From Oscillospiraceae bacterium (GTDB taxonomy: Bacteria; Bacillota_A; Clostridia; Oscillospirales; Oscillospiraceae), in assembly GCA_017455225.1 (NCBI GenBank), contig JAFTBL010000033.1:1-14407 (forward strand): a stretch of 14,407 bases of DNA, in the 5' to 3' direction. This document shows positions 1 through 7,137 of this stretch, in pieces; position 1 is the first letter of the stretch, and each line of letters starts with the position of its first letter. Below the pieces are notes generated by a model. It had not been told where the DNA came from, searched no databases, and saw only the letters and a list, made by a program, of their open reading frames with translations. A program made the translations under genes and the position numbers.

Positions 1-31
1 AACGGTGCAGGTCATGGTCATCGGAGAGTAA
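1..31 (+). CDS. 3' end of an upstream gene (partial)
   Basis: The reading frame starting at base 2 gives the nine-residue tail TVQVMVIGE and ends with TAA at 29-31. It is followed 12 bases later by a strong terminator hairpin, which is what the end of a plus-strand gene would look like. Too little protein is present to assign a family. Because the segment is so short, this frame choice is an inference from the terminator position and could be wrong. Confidence 0.45.
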   Translation, partial: TVQVMVIGE

Positions 32-43
32 AAAACAAAAAGG

Positions 44-82
44 GGACGCTTCCGGTCAGTGGATCGGAAGCGTCCTTTTTTT
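44..82. terminator. Bidirectional rho-independent terminator
   Basis: A perfect 11-bp inverted repeat, GGACGCTTCCG (44-54) and CGGAAGCGTCC (65-75), encloses a 10-base loop and is followed by seven T (76-82). On the other side the plus strand is A-rich (30-41), so the minus-strand transcript also gets a U-rich tail. It can therefore end both the plus-strand gene stopping at 31 and the minus-strand operon whose last stop codon is at 97-99. Confidence 0.93.
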
Positions 83-96
83 CTCTGTGATCTCCG

Positions 97-894
97 TCAG
101 GGCGCGGCGTGCAGCCCGGTGCCGATGAAGCCTACGTCCCGGAACGACGCCGGATCCTGCCGGATCAGGTAGTCGATGTAGGAGGCGATCATTTTTGCCG
201 TCAGCAGATAGCCGCAGGGATTCAGATGCCCGCCCATGTAGAACGCGTTGAAGAATGCGTCGTCATAGATGGGGCAGTAGCGGAAGAAATCCAGCACGTA
301 GGTGCGGGGGAACCGCTGGGCAAACCGGTGCAGCAGCGCAGTGTGGATCTCCTTCATCCGCAGCCCCTCCTCGGTTTCCCGGTCGTTGCGGGGCATGGTC
401 ATCAGGAAAAAGCGGGCGCCGGGGCTGATGCGCTGCAGCCGCGTCAGAATGGCGCCGTAGTATCCGGCGAAGGTTTTGGCGTTGCGTGTCTCGTCGTCCG
501 GATCCACGTCGTTGTCCGCGTCGCCCGGCGCTATATGCTCGTTGAGAAGATCGTTCACGCCCAGCGCCACGATATACGCCTGGCACGCCTTGTCCCCGTC
601 CCAGAACCCGTTCTCCGCGGCAAAGCTCTCCCAGTATTCCCGGGCGGTCATACCGCCCCGGGAGAAATTCAGCGCGGTACAGCCCGCCATCCGCGCCAGA
701 AACTGCCCCCAGGAATAGTCGAACATATCGTGATAGGTGGTTTCGCCGTTGGGCCCCACCGCTTCAAACTCCCCGGAGGCAAGGCTGTCGCCCACGCAGC
801 CGATGCGGCGGAAGATGCCGCAGAAGCCGCCGTCCGTGACAAGATGCTCCAGCGGAAGCTCATCCGGGCGGCAGAGGAAATCATAGGTGTTGAT
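97..894 (-). CDS. SGNH/GDSL-family hydrolase, likely cytoplasmic carbohydrate esterase; non-canonical start
   Basis: This is an SGNH-fold hydrolase of about 265 residues, last gene of the minus-strand operon. Visible blocks are GDSLASGE with the nucleophile Ser (about residue 37), the block-II glycine in FSRGGM, the GxND of VALGVND (Asn about 114) and the C-terminal HLNPCGY with the catalytic His (about 223). The acid usually two or three residues before that His is replaced by glycine (MGGH), so the triad may be a dyad. The family removes acyl groups, often acetyl groups from sugars. No signal peptide is seen.
Start: the frame is open up to a stop at 940-942. A GTG at 793-795 would remove the first beta strand (FRRIGCVGDSL). 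Between 796 and 939 there is no ATG, GTG or TTG, only a CTG at 850-852 without a ribosome binding site. A perfect GGAGG (903-907), directly after the kdgK stop, lies 8 bases before ATC (892-894), giving the N-terminus xNTYDFLCRPDE. I therefore place the start at this ATC, as inference; a single-base change or sequence error from ATG is the alternative. Confidence 0.82.
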   Translation of the reverse strand: MNTYDFLCRPDELPLEHLVTDGGFCGIFRRIGCVGDSLASGEFEAVGPNGETTYHDMFDYSWGQFLARMAGCTALNFSRGGMTAREYWESFAAENGFWDGDKACQAYIVALGVNDLLNEHIAPGDADNDVDPDDETRNAKTFAGYYGAILTRLQRISPGARFFLMTMPRNDRETEEGLRMKEIHTALLHRFAQRFPRTYVLDFFRYCPIYDDAFFNAFYMGGHLNPCGYLLTAKMIASYIDYLIRQDPASFRDVGFIGTGLHAAP

Positions 895-907
895 AGGATC
901 CGCCTCC

Positions 908-1930
908 TTATCGCTGCACGCGGCCGGAGCCGTCGCCGTTCATCAGGGTGAGCACCTGCTCGGCACTGACAAGGTTGTAGTCCTGCTCGATGCTGTGCTT
1001 GAGGCAGGAGGCCGCGGTGGCGAATTCCAGCGTGTCCTGCAGGGAAAGCCCCTGCTTGAAGCCATAGATCAACCCGCCTGAAAAGCTGTCGCCGCCGCCC
1101 ACCCGGTTGACGATGTGGATGGAGTAGGTCTTGGAGAAATAGGCTTTGCCGTCGTGCCAGAGCATGGCCGACCAGTCGTTGTCGGAGGCGGAAAGGCTTT
1201 TGCGCAGCGTGGTGGCGATATAGGGGATGCCGAACTCGCCGTGGATCTGCCGCGCCACGTCCACGTAGCCCGCGTGCTCCAGCTCGCCCCGGGTCACGTC
1301 GGTGGCGCCGGCCTTCATGCCCAGCACCTTTTCGGCGTCCTCCTCGTTGGCGATCAGCACGTCCACGTAGGGCAGGATCTGCCGCATCACCCGGCCCGCC
1401 TTTTCGGTGGTCCACAGCTTCTTGCGGTAATTGAGATCGCAGCTTACGGTCAGCCCCGCTTCCTTGGCTTTGCGGCAGGCCTCCAGCGTGATCGCGGCCA
1501 GTCCGTCGCTCAGCGCCGGGGTGATGCCGGTGGTGTGGAACCAGTCGGCGCCGGCAAAGATGGCGTCCCAGTCGTAGCAACCCTCGGGGGAGGTGGAGAA
1601 GGAGGAGTTGGCCCGGTCGTAGATCACGGCGGAGGGACGCTGAGAGGCGCCCCGCTCGGTGTAAATGACGCCGATGCGGTCTCCGCCCTTTTGAATGAAG
1701 GCCGTGCCGATGTTGTATTTGCGCAGCGACGCCTCCGCCGCCTCGCCGATGGCGTGGGCGGGCAGACGGGTGACGAACTGGGTGGCCATGCCGAACTGCG
1801 CCAGCGAGGCCGCCACATTGGACTCCGCGCCGGTGAAGAACATCTGCACGGTGTCGGACTGGATGAAACGGTAGTAGCCGGGGGGCGTCAGGCTCAGCAT
1901 CAAATCGCCGAAGCATACGGTGGTTTTCAT
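908..1930 (-). CDS. kdgK: 2-keto-3-deoxygluconate kinase, PfkB family
   Basis: A ribokinase/PfkB-family sugar kinase of 340 residues, the usual size. It should phosphorylate 2-keto-3-deoxygluconate (KDG) with ATP to KDPG in the cytoplasm. The N-terminal PfkB signature is seen as FFTGAESNVAASLAQFG (31-47), and the C-terminal ATP/anion-hole signature as VNRVGGGDSFSGG (274-286) with Asp281 as the catalytic base. CDLNYRKKLW (164-173) resembles the substrate-binding DxNxRxxLW segment typical of KDG kinases rather than fructokinases. The ATG at 1928-1930 is chosen because AGGAGG lies 6 to 7 bases upstream; an in-frame ATG 14 codons earlier has no such site and lies close to the aldolase stop. The gene follows the aldolase by 38 bases and precedes the SGNH gene by 13. 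Making KDPG right next to a KDPG aldolase gene fits the lower uronate (KDG) pathway. A kinase for a related keto-deoxy acid cannot be excluded. Confidence 0.9.
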   Translation of the reverse strand: MKTTVCFGDLMLSLTPPGYYRFIQSDTVQMFFTGAESNVAASLAQFGMATQFVTRLPAHAIGEAAEASLRKYNIGTAFIQKGGDRIGVIYTERGASQRPSAVIYDRANSSFSTSPEGCYDWDAIFAGADWFHTTGITPALSDGLAAITLEACRKAKEAGLTVSCDLNYRKKLWTTEKAGRVMRQILPYVDVLIANEEDAEKVLGMKAGATDVTRGELEHAGYVDVARQIHGEFGIPYIATTLRKSLSASDNDWSAMLWHDGKAYFSKTYSIHIVNRVGGGDSFSGGLIYGFKQGLSLQDTLEFATAASCLKHSIEQDYNLVSAEQVLTLMNGDGSGRVQR

Positions 1931-1968
1931 GGGATACCTCCTGTCATTTAGTGGGATAGCGCCGCATT

Positions 1969-2928
1969 TCAAAGCGTCAGATGCAGGGCGAAGCCGCCGA
2001 TCTCCTGATTGAGATAGACGAATTTCAGCCGCCCGCTGCCGTCGTATCCGGCGGTGTCCATGTCAAAGGTGGCGCCCCGCTCCCGCAAAAACGCCACGGC
2101 CCTCTCCACCGAGTTGGTGCGGATGGCGATGTGGCCGTGCACGCCGCGGCCGGTGCCCTTCATGCATTCGGCCAGCGTGCCGGCAAAGACGGAGCGGTTT
2201 TTCATCGCCGGCGCAACGGCGAACAGGTCGCTCAGCCGCTGTGCCGTGTCCAGCGCGCCCGCCTCATCCGGCGCGTTGATGCCCACGTGGGCCACGGAAA
2301 AGCCCATGGACAGCTCCACCGCCTGAGTGCACAGGGCCTCGATGTGCTCGTAGTTCCCGCTGTCCAGATCGGCGGCGGGGGCGAGAAAGCTCCCGCCGCA
2401 GGCGGCGATCACCGGCGAGCGGAGATAGGAGGACAGCGAGTCCATGGAGATGCCGCCGGTGACAATGAATTTCATGCCGGAAAACGCGCCTGACAGCAGC
2501 TTCACGGCGCCCAGACCGCCCAGCTGCTCGGCGGGGAAGAACTTGGCCACGCGCAGTCCGGAGGCGTAGGCCAGCTGCAGATCGGAGGCGTTGGGGCAGC
2601 CGGGGACGATCAGGATCTCCCGCTTACAGCACCAGTCCACCAGACGCTGGTCATAGCCGGGGCAGACGATGTAGTCGGCGCCGGCGTCGATGGCCGCCTG
2701 CGCCTGCGGGATGGTCATGATGGTGCCCGCGCCCACCGCCAGCTCCGGGTGCCGGGTCTTCATGGCGCTCAGGATCTTCGCGGCGTTCTCGTTGCGGAAC
2801 AGCAGCTCGATGGAGCGGATCCCGGTCTTGCGCAGGATCTGCGCCAGCGGGTCCACATTTTCCATGTGCTTTACGTTCAATACCGGCAGGATGCCGGTGC
2901 TGAAGATCATGTCAGCGGCGTTTTTCAT
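1969..2928 (-). CDS. eda: KDPG/KHG aldolase fused to a C-terminal glyoxalase (VOC)-like domain
   Basis: Residues 1-205 are a class I KDPG/KHG aldolase, which splits 2-keto-3-deoxy-6-phosphogluconate into pyruvate and glyceraldehyde-3-phosphate. Visible hallmarks are GILPVLNV (12-19), the catalytic Glu41 in IELLFRN, GAGTIMT (66-72), CPGYD (89-93), VPGCPN (108-113) and the Schiff-base Lys129 in VAKFFPAE, then the phosphate-binding VTGGIS (156-161). Ordinary Eda proteins end after about 205-215 residues. This one continues to 319 with a VOC-like segment that starts VAHVGIN (212-218), has GHIAIRTNSVERAVAFLRER (265-284) and ends GGFALHLTL; its His residues (214, 264 or 266, 316) are candidate metal ligands. 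The added domain's role is unknown; a metal-dependent isomerase/epimerase or a structural or regulatory domain are possible. GAGGAGG lies 9 to 10 bases upstream of the ATG and overlaps the stop of the preceding gene, suggesting translational coupling. KDPGal aldolase (DgoA-type) is an alternative specificity. Confidence 0.9.
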   Translation of the reverse strand: MKNAADMIFSTGILPVLNVKHMENVDPLAQILRKTGIRSIELLFRNENAAKILSAMKTRHPELAVGAGTIMTIPQAQAAIDAGADYIVCPGYDQRLVDWCCKREILIVPGCPNASDLQLAYASGLRVAKFFPAEQLGGLGAVKLLSGAFSGMKFIVTGGISMDSLSSYLRSPVIAACGGSFLAPAADLDSGNYEHIEALCTQAVELSMGFSVAHVGINAPDEAGALDTAQRLSDLFAVAPAMKNRSVFAGTLAECMKGTGRGVHGHIAIRTNSVERAVAFLRERGATFDMDTAGYDGSGRLKFVYLNQEIGGFALHLTL

Positions 2929-2943
2929 GGGGTGGTTGCCTCC

Positions 2944-4035
2944 TCAATCCAGATAGTCGGGCAGCAGATCGGACGCGCCGGTGTACTCGCCGATCCTGAC
3001 CATTTCGCTGTAGGTTTTCTCGTTCACGGGAATGCCCTCCCGCAGTACCTTGGCGTGGTTTTCCTGCTCCTTTTCGCCGTGGATATAGATACGGCTGTGG
3101 CCCTCGGCCTTTCGGGAGTCCCGGATCTCCTGCAGGAAAACGGACATCCGGCGCTCGATCTCCGCCTTGTCGCCGAACATGCCGTAATCCAGCGCGATGA
3201 AGCACTGGGCGGTGTTGACCCGCCCCGGCGTGCGGTTGACGTGGTTGGAGGTGCAGCCCATGGCCAGGATGCCGGTCATGATCTCGCAGATCATGGCGAA
3301 GCCGTAGCCCTTGTAGCCGCTGGTCAGCTCGCCGGCGCCGCCCAGCGGCAGGATGCCGCCGCCGGATTTGGCGATGATATTCTGCAGCACCCGGTCTGAA
3401 TCGGTGCTGGGGCGCCCCGTTTCATCCAGCGCCCAGCCGTCCGGCAGACCGTTGCCCCGTTTGGCGTATACCTCCAGCTTGCCCCGGGGCACCACGGTGG
3501 TGGCGGCGTCAAAGGAGAAGGGAACGGGCTGGGCCGGCATGGCGAAGGCGATGGGGTCGGTGCCCAGCACCGGCTCGCTGCCGAAGGTGGGCACCATGAT
3601 GGACTCGGTGTTGGTCATGCAGATGCCGATCATGTGCTCCTTGACCGCCATGTTGGCGTAGTATCCGGCGATGCCGTAGTGGTTGGCGTCCCGCACGGTA
3701 ACGATGCCGAAGCCGCAGCGCCTGGCCTTCTCGATGGCCAGCTGCATGGCCTGCACGCCGATCAGCTGGCCCATGCCGTCGTGTCCGTCCAGCAGGGCGC
3801 TGATGGGGGTCTCCTGTACGATCTCCGGCTTGCTGTCGATCTTGACAAAGCCGGAGAGCATCTCGTAGTGGTAGCGCGTCAGGCGCTGGATGCCGTGGGA
3901 TTCGATGCCGGAAAGATCCGCCTCCAGCAGCACGTCGGTGATCTGCCGGCTCTCCTCCGGGGAAAAGCCGTAGCCCTGAAAGACCTTGATGCAAAAGGCC
4001 TTCACGTCCTCGTAGGCCAAGTGTCTGTATGCCAT
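2944..4035 (-). CDS. Malate/L-lactate dehydrogenase (Ldh2/DlgD) family NAD(P)-dependent oxidoreductase
   Basis: A 363-residue member of the Ldh2 family, which includes YbiC-type malate/lactate dehydrogenases, ureidoglycolate dehydrogenase AllD and 2,3-diketo-L-gulonate reductase DlgD. These enzymes interconvert 2-keto and 2-hydroxy acids with NAD(P)H. Family marks visible are ESHGIQRL with His47, VRDANHYGIAGYYA with His119 (114-127), GTDPIAFAMP (158-167), FDAATTVVPRGK with Asp176 (175-186) and GYKGYGFAMICEIM (240-253). ATG at 4033-4035 is preferred because an AGAGGTG-like site stands about 7 bases upstream and the next residues AYRHLAYEDVKAFC match the family N-terminus; a longer version starting at 4104 would run through a hairpin and has no site. 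The gene ends 15 bases before the aldolase start. Placed among KDG genes, its likely substrate is a keto or hydroxy sugar acid, but the sequence does not say which one. Confidence 0.88.
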   Translation of the reverse strand: MAYRHLAYEDVKAFCIKVFQGYGFSPEESRQITDVLLEADLSGIESHGIQRLTRYHYEMLSGFVKIDSKPEIVQETPISALLDGHDGMGQLIGVQAMQLAIEKARRCGFGIVTVRDANHYGIAGYYANMAVKEHMIGICMTNTESIMVPTFGSEPVLGTDPIAFAMPAQPVPFSFDAATTVVPRGKLEVYAKRGNGLPDGWALDETGRPSTDSDRVLQNIIAKSGGGILPLGGAGELTSGYKGYGFAMICEIMTGILAMGCTSNHVNRTPGRVNTAQCFIALDYGMFGDKAEIERRMSVFLQEIRDSRKAEGHSRIYIHGEKEQENHAKVLREGIPVNEKTYSEMVRIGEYTGASDLLPDYLD

Positions 4036-4065
4036 GATGCAACACCTCTTACCATTGTAGTTTTG

Positions 4066-4107
4066 TTTGTACAAATGCGCCGGATCCTTCCGGCTCCGGC
4101 GCATTTG
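4066..4107. other. Perfect 13-bp intergenic hairpin plus overlapping palindrome
   Basis: CAAATGCGCCGGA (4072-4084) and TCCGGCGCATTTG (4095-4107) are perfect inverted repeats with a 10-base loop, in the 81-base gap between the lipoprotein stop and the dehydrogenase start. In the minus-strand transcript the stem is followed by an A-rich run, not by U, so it is a poor intrinsic terminator. The lower stem end overlaps the palindrome TTTGTACAAA (4066-4075). A transcript processing or stabilising hairpin that separates expression of flanking genes is the best guess; a protein-binding site is the alternative. Confidence 0.6.
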
Positions 4108-4116
4108 GCATGGTCT

Positions 4117-5451
4117 TTACTCGGCGGGCGTCTCCGTTTCGGAGCAGCCGATCACAAATCCGTAGCGATCCAGCAGGAAGTAGTATTGCTGCCCCACGTT
4201 GCCGGGCGCCACGGTCAGCCGCTTGCCGTAGCTGAAGGACTGGCCGTTGGTGTACTCCACGCCGTCGATGGTGGTGGTGTCGGCGGTGCCCTCGGTCAGC
4301 GTCCCGTGGATCACGGTGGCGGGCTCCATCACCTCATAGCCGCTGCCAAGCCCGTAGGCGTTCCAGTAATGGTGGCAGACCCAGAAGCCGTAAGCGGGAC
4401 GGGTCTCCTCGGTATAGGGACCGAACTCCGCTTTGTCAAAGCCGTAAACCGTCAGGCCGTACACGTCGCTGACGCCCAGATAGGTGTTCATCACCACCCG
4501 GCGATACTCGTAGTCGGCTACCTCGTAGATCTCCATCAGGGCGTCCTGTCCGCCGGTATAGTCGGTCTGGCAGGTGCCGTGGCCGTTCTCGCCGTTATGG
4601 GCCTTCCAGAACCGCTCCGTCAGCTGGCTGCCGTCGTCGCAGTTACGGAAGTATTTGGGAATGTACTGCTCGTTGGCGGGATCGTCCAGCGCGAAGCCCA
4701 GCGCCACCAGAATGTCGCACCAGGAGGTGGTGGTGCCGAATACCGCCAGAGGCACGGCGGTGTACTCGCCGGTCACGTCGCTGCCGTCGGAGGTGGATAC
4801 CCACTTGCTGCCGGGGCGGTTGAAGGGCTCGTCGTATTCGGTGAGCACCACGTGCTCCACGCCCTTGGAGGCGCCCAGCTTTTCGCCGGTGGACAGACCG
4901 CTCTCATCCACCTTATAGCTCTGCAGCGCGCTCAGCAGAATGTTGGCGCCCTGCTCCACAGACAGCGGCGCGGCGGCGTCGAACTTGTAAAAGCCGCGCG
5001 TCAGGCACAGCTGTGCCGCCTTGGCCAGCATCTCCGACTCGCCGGAGATCTGGTAGCCCAGCAGCTTCATGACCTCGCCCAGCAGCTGCGCGCCGGTAAC
5101 GGTGGCGGCGGAGGAGGAGATGGCGGGGGAGGCGCCCAGCGCGGTCAGCGCCTTGGCGGCCTGCGCGCCGGTCATGTCCTCGGCAAAGGCGTCGGCGTCC
5201 TCCTGGGTCATGCCGCCCAGATAGATCAGCAGCTCAAATGCCTCGGGAAAAGCGGTGACGGGAGCCTGAGGCACCGGCTCCGGCACGGCGTCGGTGGGAT
5301 CGCCGGGGCGGATGATGATGCCGGGCACGTCAATTTCGCCGTCGTCGGGCTTGGTGGTGTCGGCCGGCTTGCTGCCGCAGCCCGCTGCGAAGGAAAGCAC
5401 CATCAGGACGCTCAGCAGCAGGGCGGTCAGGGAGTGGATGTTGTGTTTCAT
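4117..5451 (-). CDS. Cell-surface lipoprotein with SLH-like module
   Basis: This is a predicted lipoprotein of 444 residues. The N-terminus has a basic MKHNIHS, a hydrophobic stretch (8-21) and a lipobox ending LSFAAGC, so Cys25 would be lipidated after cleavage. A Pro/Asp-rich linker (26-66) follows. Residues 68-180 carry SLH-like helices: FPEAFELLIYLGGM, then VTGAQLLGEVMKLLGY, then LTRGFYKFDAAAPLSVEQGA. Residues 205-338 hold a beta-rich part with KWVSTSDGS (216-224) and EIYEVADYEYRRVVMNTYLG (307-326). A C-terminal tail contains several Trp, His and Tyr (356-363). The same order of segments is found in the secreted repeat protein starting at 13081, so the two share a module. No enzyme signature was recognised. 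Its place as second gene of a sugar-acid operon suggests a surface-bound partner of uptake or polymer attachment; this is inference. The start has AAAGGGG about 6 bases upstream. An imperfect copy of the divergent-promoter operator lies in the 66-base gap before it. Confidence 0.85.
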   Translation of the reverse strand: MKHNIHSLTALLLSVLMVLSFAAGCGSKPADTTKPDDGEIDVPGIIIRPGDPTDAVPEPVPQAPVTAFPEAFELLIYLGGMTQEDADAFAEDMTGAQAAKALTALGASPAISSSAATVTGAQLLGEVMKLLGYQISGESEMLAKAAQLCLTRGFYKFDAAAPLSVEQGANILLSALQSYKVDESGLSTGEKLGASKGVEHVVLTEYDEPFNRPGSKWVSTSDGSDVTGEYTAVPLAVFGTTTSWCDILVALGFALDDPANEQYIPKYFRNCDDGSQLTERFWKAHNGENGHGTCQTDYTGGQDALMEIYEVADYEYRRVVMNTYLGVSDVYGLTVYGFDKAEFGPYTEETRPAYGFWVCHHYWNAYGLGSGYEVMEPATVIHGTLTEGTADTTTIDGVEYTNGQSFSYGKRLTVAPGNVGQQYYFLLDRYGFVIGCSETETPAE

Positions 5452-5492
5452 AACGTTCCCCTTTCTTTCTCACACGGTTTTTGTAGCAGGAT

Positions 5493-5507
5493 GCTTGCTC
5501 AAATAAT
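5493..5507. promoter_or_regulatory. Degenerate operator-like sequence upstream of the lipoprotein gene
   Basis: GCTTGCTCAAATAA (5493-5506) matches 12 of 14 bases of the operator half at 6961-6974 (GCTTGTTCGAATAA) in the same orientation. It is less palindromic than the other copies, and no clear promoter precedes it. It may be a weak internal regulatory site, a relic or chance. Confidence 0.3.
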
Positions 5508-5517
5508 GTACGGTCGG

Positions 5518-6909
5518 TCAGCAGATCTCAATGACCCGGAAGCCCATCATGCGGCCGAAGGCGCAGATCTCGGCGGGGTCGGCGCCGTAGACCATGGCGG
5601 AATGGTGCGTGCCGCCGGCATAGGAGAATTCCTCCAGAAAGGCGTCCAGCTTCTTGCAGGGCTTGAACCAGCCTTGCGTGTTTTTGCGATAGGCGCCCTC
5701 CTGCAGTCCCTCCTCCAGCATCTCGCCGGCGGTGACGATCAGGTGGTAACACCCGTCCATAGGCGCCAGATTGACGAAGACGACCTTGCCGGGGCGATAG
5801 CAGTTGTACATGCCCACGGTGTCGCCGCAGCTGTTGTAGCGGAAGCGCATGCTGGCCACCAGCGGCTTCCACTGAGCCAGCCGGGGATTGCTCTCGCCCA
5901 TGTGGCTCAGCAGCAGCACGTCCCGCTCCCAGTCCGGGCAGAACATCTCGGTAAAGGTGGTGTCGGGATACACTGCGGCCAGCGCGCCCACCAGACCCGC
6001 CGTCAGCACGTCGCCCTCGCCGGCGTAGCCCAAGCCGCGCTCCAGGATCTTGCAGCACTCCACAAAGGGCATCTTGGGCAGGCCGCACCGATCCAGCGTC
6101 AGGAAGTTCACCGTGCAGCAGTTCAGCTGCTCGGCCTCCATCCATTTCCGCACGGCCAGCCCGCTGCGGGTGGCGGCGCGGTAGTTCTCCTCGTTGTCGA
6201 TCTCCATGCGGCAGCGCGCCCGGTCGGCGGCGATCTCCGCGTCCACCTCCGCCTCCGTGACCTGCGCCAGATATTCCCGGCTGATCTCCGGCGTCATGTA
6301 ATGCACGGTGGGGCCGATCTCCCTGCGGTAGCGTTCCTCGTCGATCAGAAAATCGCCCATGCCGATGAAGGAGCCGCCCACCGAGCCGATCCGCGCGTGC
6401 TGGAAGGCTTTTTTGGCGGCGGCGGCCCGGCACATGCCCGCCACACGGCTGACCACGTCGCTGTGGAAGGCGTGCCCGGCACATATATAATAGGGCCTGT
6501 GGTTTTTCTGCAGCATGCAGCACATATCCTGCACGCCGTGGATGCCGTGGTCGTTGTCGATGCAGTTTTTGCTGTCCGCCACGGCCAGCAGCTGATAGTC
6601 CGGCGTGGTGTCGAACACGATGATGGGCGCCTTCAGCCGCAGCAGCGCCTCAATGGACTCCAGAGAGGGAGAGTAGGCCAGATGCTGGGTGATCACCGCG
6701 TCCACGTCCAGCTCGTTGAACCGGGCCACCGCCCGGTCAAACTCCTCCTTCACGCGGCACAGCTCCTCCGCCGGGATCACGTCCAGCCCCTGCCGGCGCA
6801 GCAGGTCGATCAGCTTTTCCATGTGGTCGGTCAGCGGCGTCCTGTCCTGCCCGTTGTCGTCATACAGCTTGATATAGAACGGCAGATATCCGACGCGGAT
6901 CTTCTTCAT
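5518..6909 (-). CDS. L-arabinose/L-fucose isomerase-like protein (COG2407-type)
   Basis: A 463-residue cytoplasmic protein with the fold of the L-arabinose/L-fucose isomerase superfamily, which interconverts aldose and ketose sugars with a divalent metal. The N-terminal domain starts KKIRVGYLPFYIKLYDD. All four positions corresponding to the AraA metal-site ligands can be picked out: Glu298 in YAGEGDVLTA, Glu321 in TEMFCPDW, His336 in LLSHMGESNP and His435 or His436 in AGGTHHSAMVYG. Overall similarity to AraA beyond these is low, so the sugar is not predictable; a pentose, deoxyhexose or a sugar acid are all possible. Of two ATG codons (6913-6915 and 6907-6909) the inner one is chosen because GGAGG then lies 7 bases upstream; the outer ATG touches it. 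This is the first gene of the minus-strand operon, driven by the promoter at 6985-7013. The stop is 66 bases before the lipoprotein gene. Confidence 0.85.
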   Translation of the reverse strand: MKKIRVGYLPFYIKLYDDNGQDRTPLTDHMEKLIDLLRRQGLDVIPAEELCRVKEEFDRAVARFNELDVDAVITQHLAYSPSLESIEALLRLKAPIIVFDTTPDYQLLAVADSKNCIDNDHGIHGVQDMCCMLQKNHRPYYICAGHAFHSDVVSRVAGMCRAAAAKKAFQHARIGSVGGSFIGMGDFLIDEERYRREIGPTVHYMTPEISREYLAQVTEAEVDAEIAADRARCRMEIDNEENYRAATRSGLAVRKWMEAEQLNCCTVNFLTLDRCGLPKMPFVECCKILERGLGYAGEGDVLTAGLVGALAAVYPDTTFTEMFCPDWERDVLLLSHMGESNPRLAQWKPLVASMRFRYNSCGDTVGMYNCYRPGKVVFVNLAPMDGCYHLIVTAGEMLEEGLQEGAYRKNTQGWFKPCKKLDAFLEEFSYAGGTHHSAMVYGADPAEICAFGRMMGFRVIEIC

Positions 6910-6960
6910 GCGCATCCCTCCGGTTTTCTTTTCCGGCTCCCCGTGCGGCAGGGCAGGGGA

Positions 6961-6978
6961 GCTTGTTCGAATAAGTTC
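6961..6978 (-). promoter_or_regulatory. Repressor-type operator at the minus-strand start site
   Basis: Read on the minus strand this is GAACTTATTCGAACAAGC. Its core CTTRTTCGAAYAAG-like centre (6962-6975) is a palindrome with a single mismatched pair. It begins 6 bases after the -10 box of the minus promoter, that is, at the expected transcription start, where a bound repressor would block initiation. The same sequence stands in the same position at the plus promoter. Confidence 0.75.
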
Positions 6979-6984
6979 ACCTTT

Positions 6985-7013
6985 AGCATACACATTCCCC
7001 GCCGCTTTGTCAA
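6985..7013 (-). promoter_or_regulatory. Sigma-A promoter of the isomerase-led operon
   Basis: On the minus strand TTGACA (7013-7008, perfect -35) is followed by a 17-base spacer and TATGCT (6990-6985, -10). The transcription start would be near 6978, leaving a leader of about 70 bases before the ATG at 6909. The spacing is optimal. Confidence 0.85.
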
Positions 7014-7108
7014 CAGGGAAATGAAATTTTTCGCGGCGCCGAGTTGTTAAAATGTCCAAGGAGCAAAGGGGAAAATCGGGCAGATTGTACATTCTGTCCA
7101 CAGACCTA

Positions 7109-7137
7109 TTGACAAAACCGGCGCGGCGTGGTATATT
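7109..7137 (+). promoter_or_regulatory. Sigma-A promoter of the Gfo/Idh/MocA gene
   Basis: TTGACA (7109-7114) and TATATT (7132-7137) are separated by exactly 17 bases. The transcription start should be near 7144, giving a leader of about 120 bases. The operator at 7144-7162 begins right at the predicted start. The GC-rich spacer contains the first copy of a 15-bp direct repeat. Confidence 0.88.

Noticed and set aside
669..1916. Minus-strand frame of 415 codons overlapping the kinase and SGNH genes
   Set aside because: Arg/Pro/His-rich translation in a different frame of kdgK. An ATG at 882-884 in this frame was considered as the SGNH start but is out of frame with GDSL.
4072..4107. Hairpin as a rho-independent terminator of the minus-strand operon
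   Set aside because: The transcript has an A-rich, not U-rich, segment after the stem, and downstream genes appear functionally part of the same operon.
3634..7050. Very long plus-strand open frame (1138 codons) opposite the dehydrogenase, lipoprotein and isomerase genes
   Set aside because: It is antisense to three well-supported genes; its translation is low-complexity and rich in His, Gln, Gly and Val, as expected from reading high-GC codons backwards. It matches no family I recognise and has no ribosome binding site.
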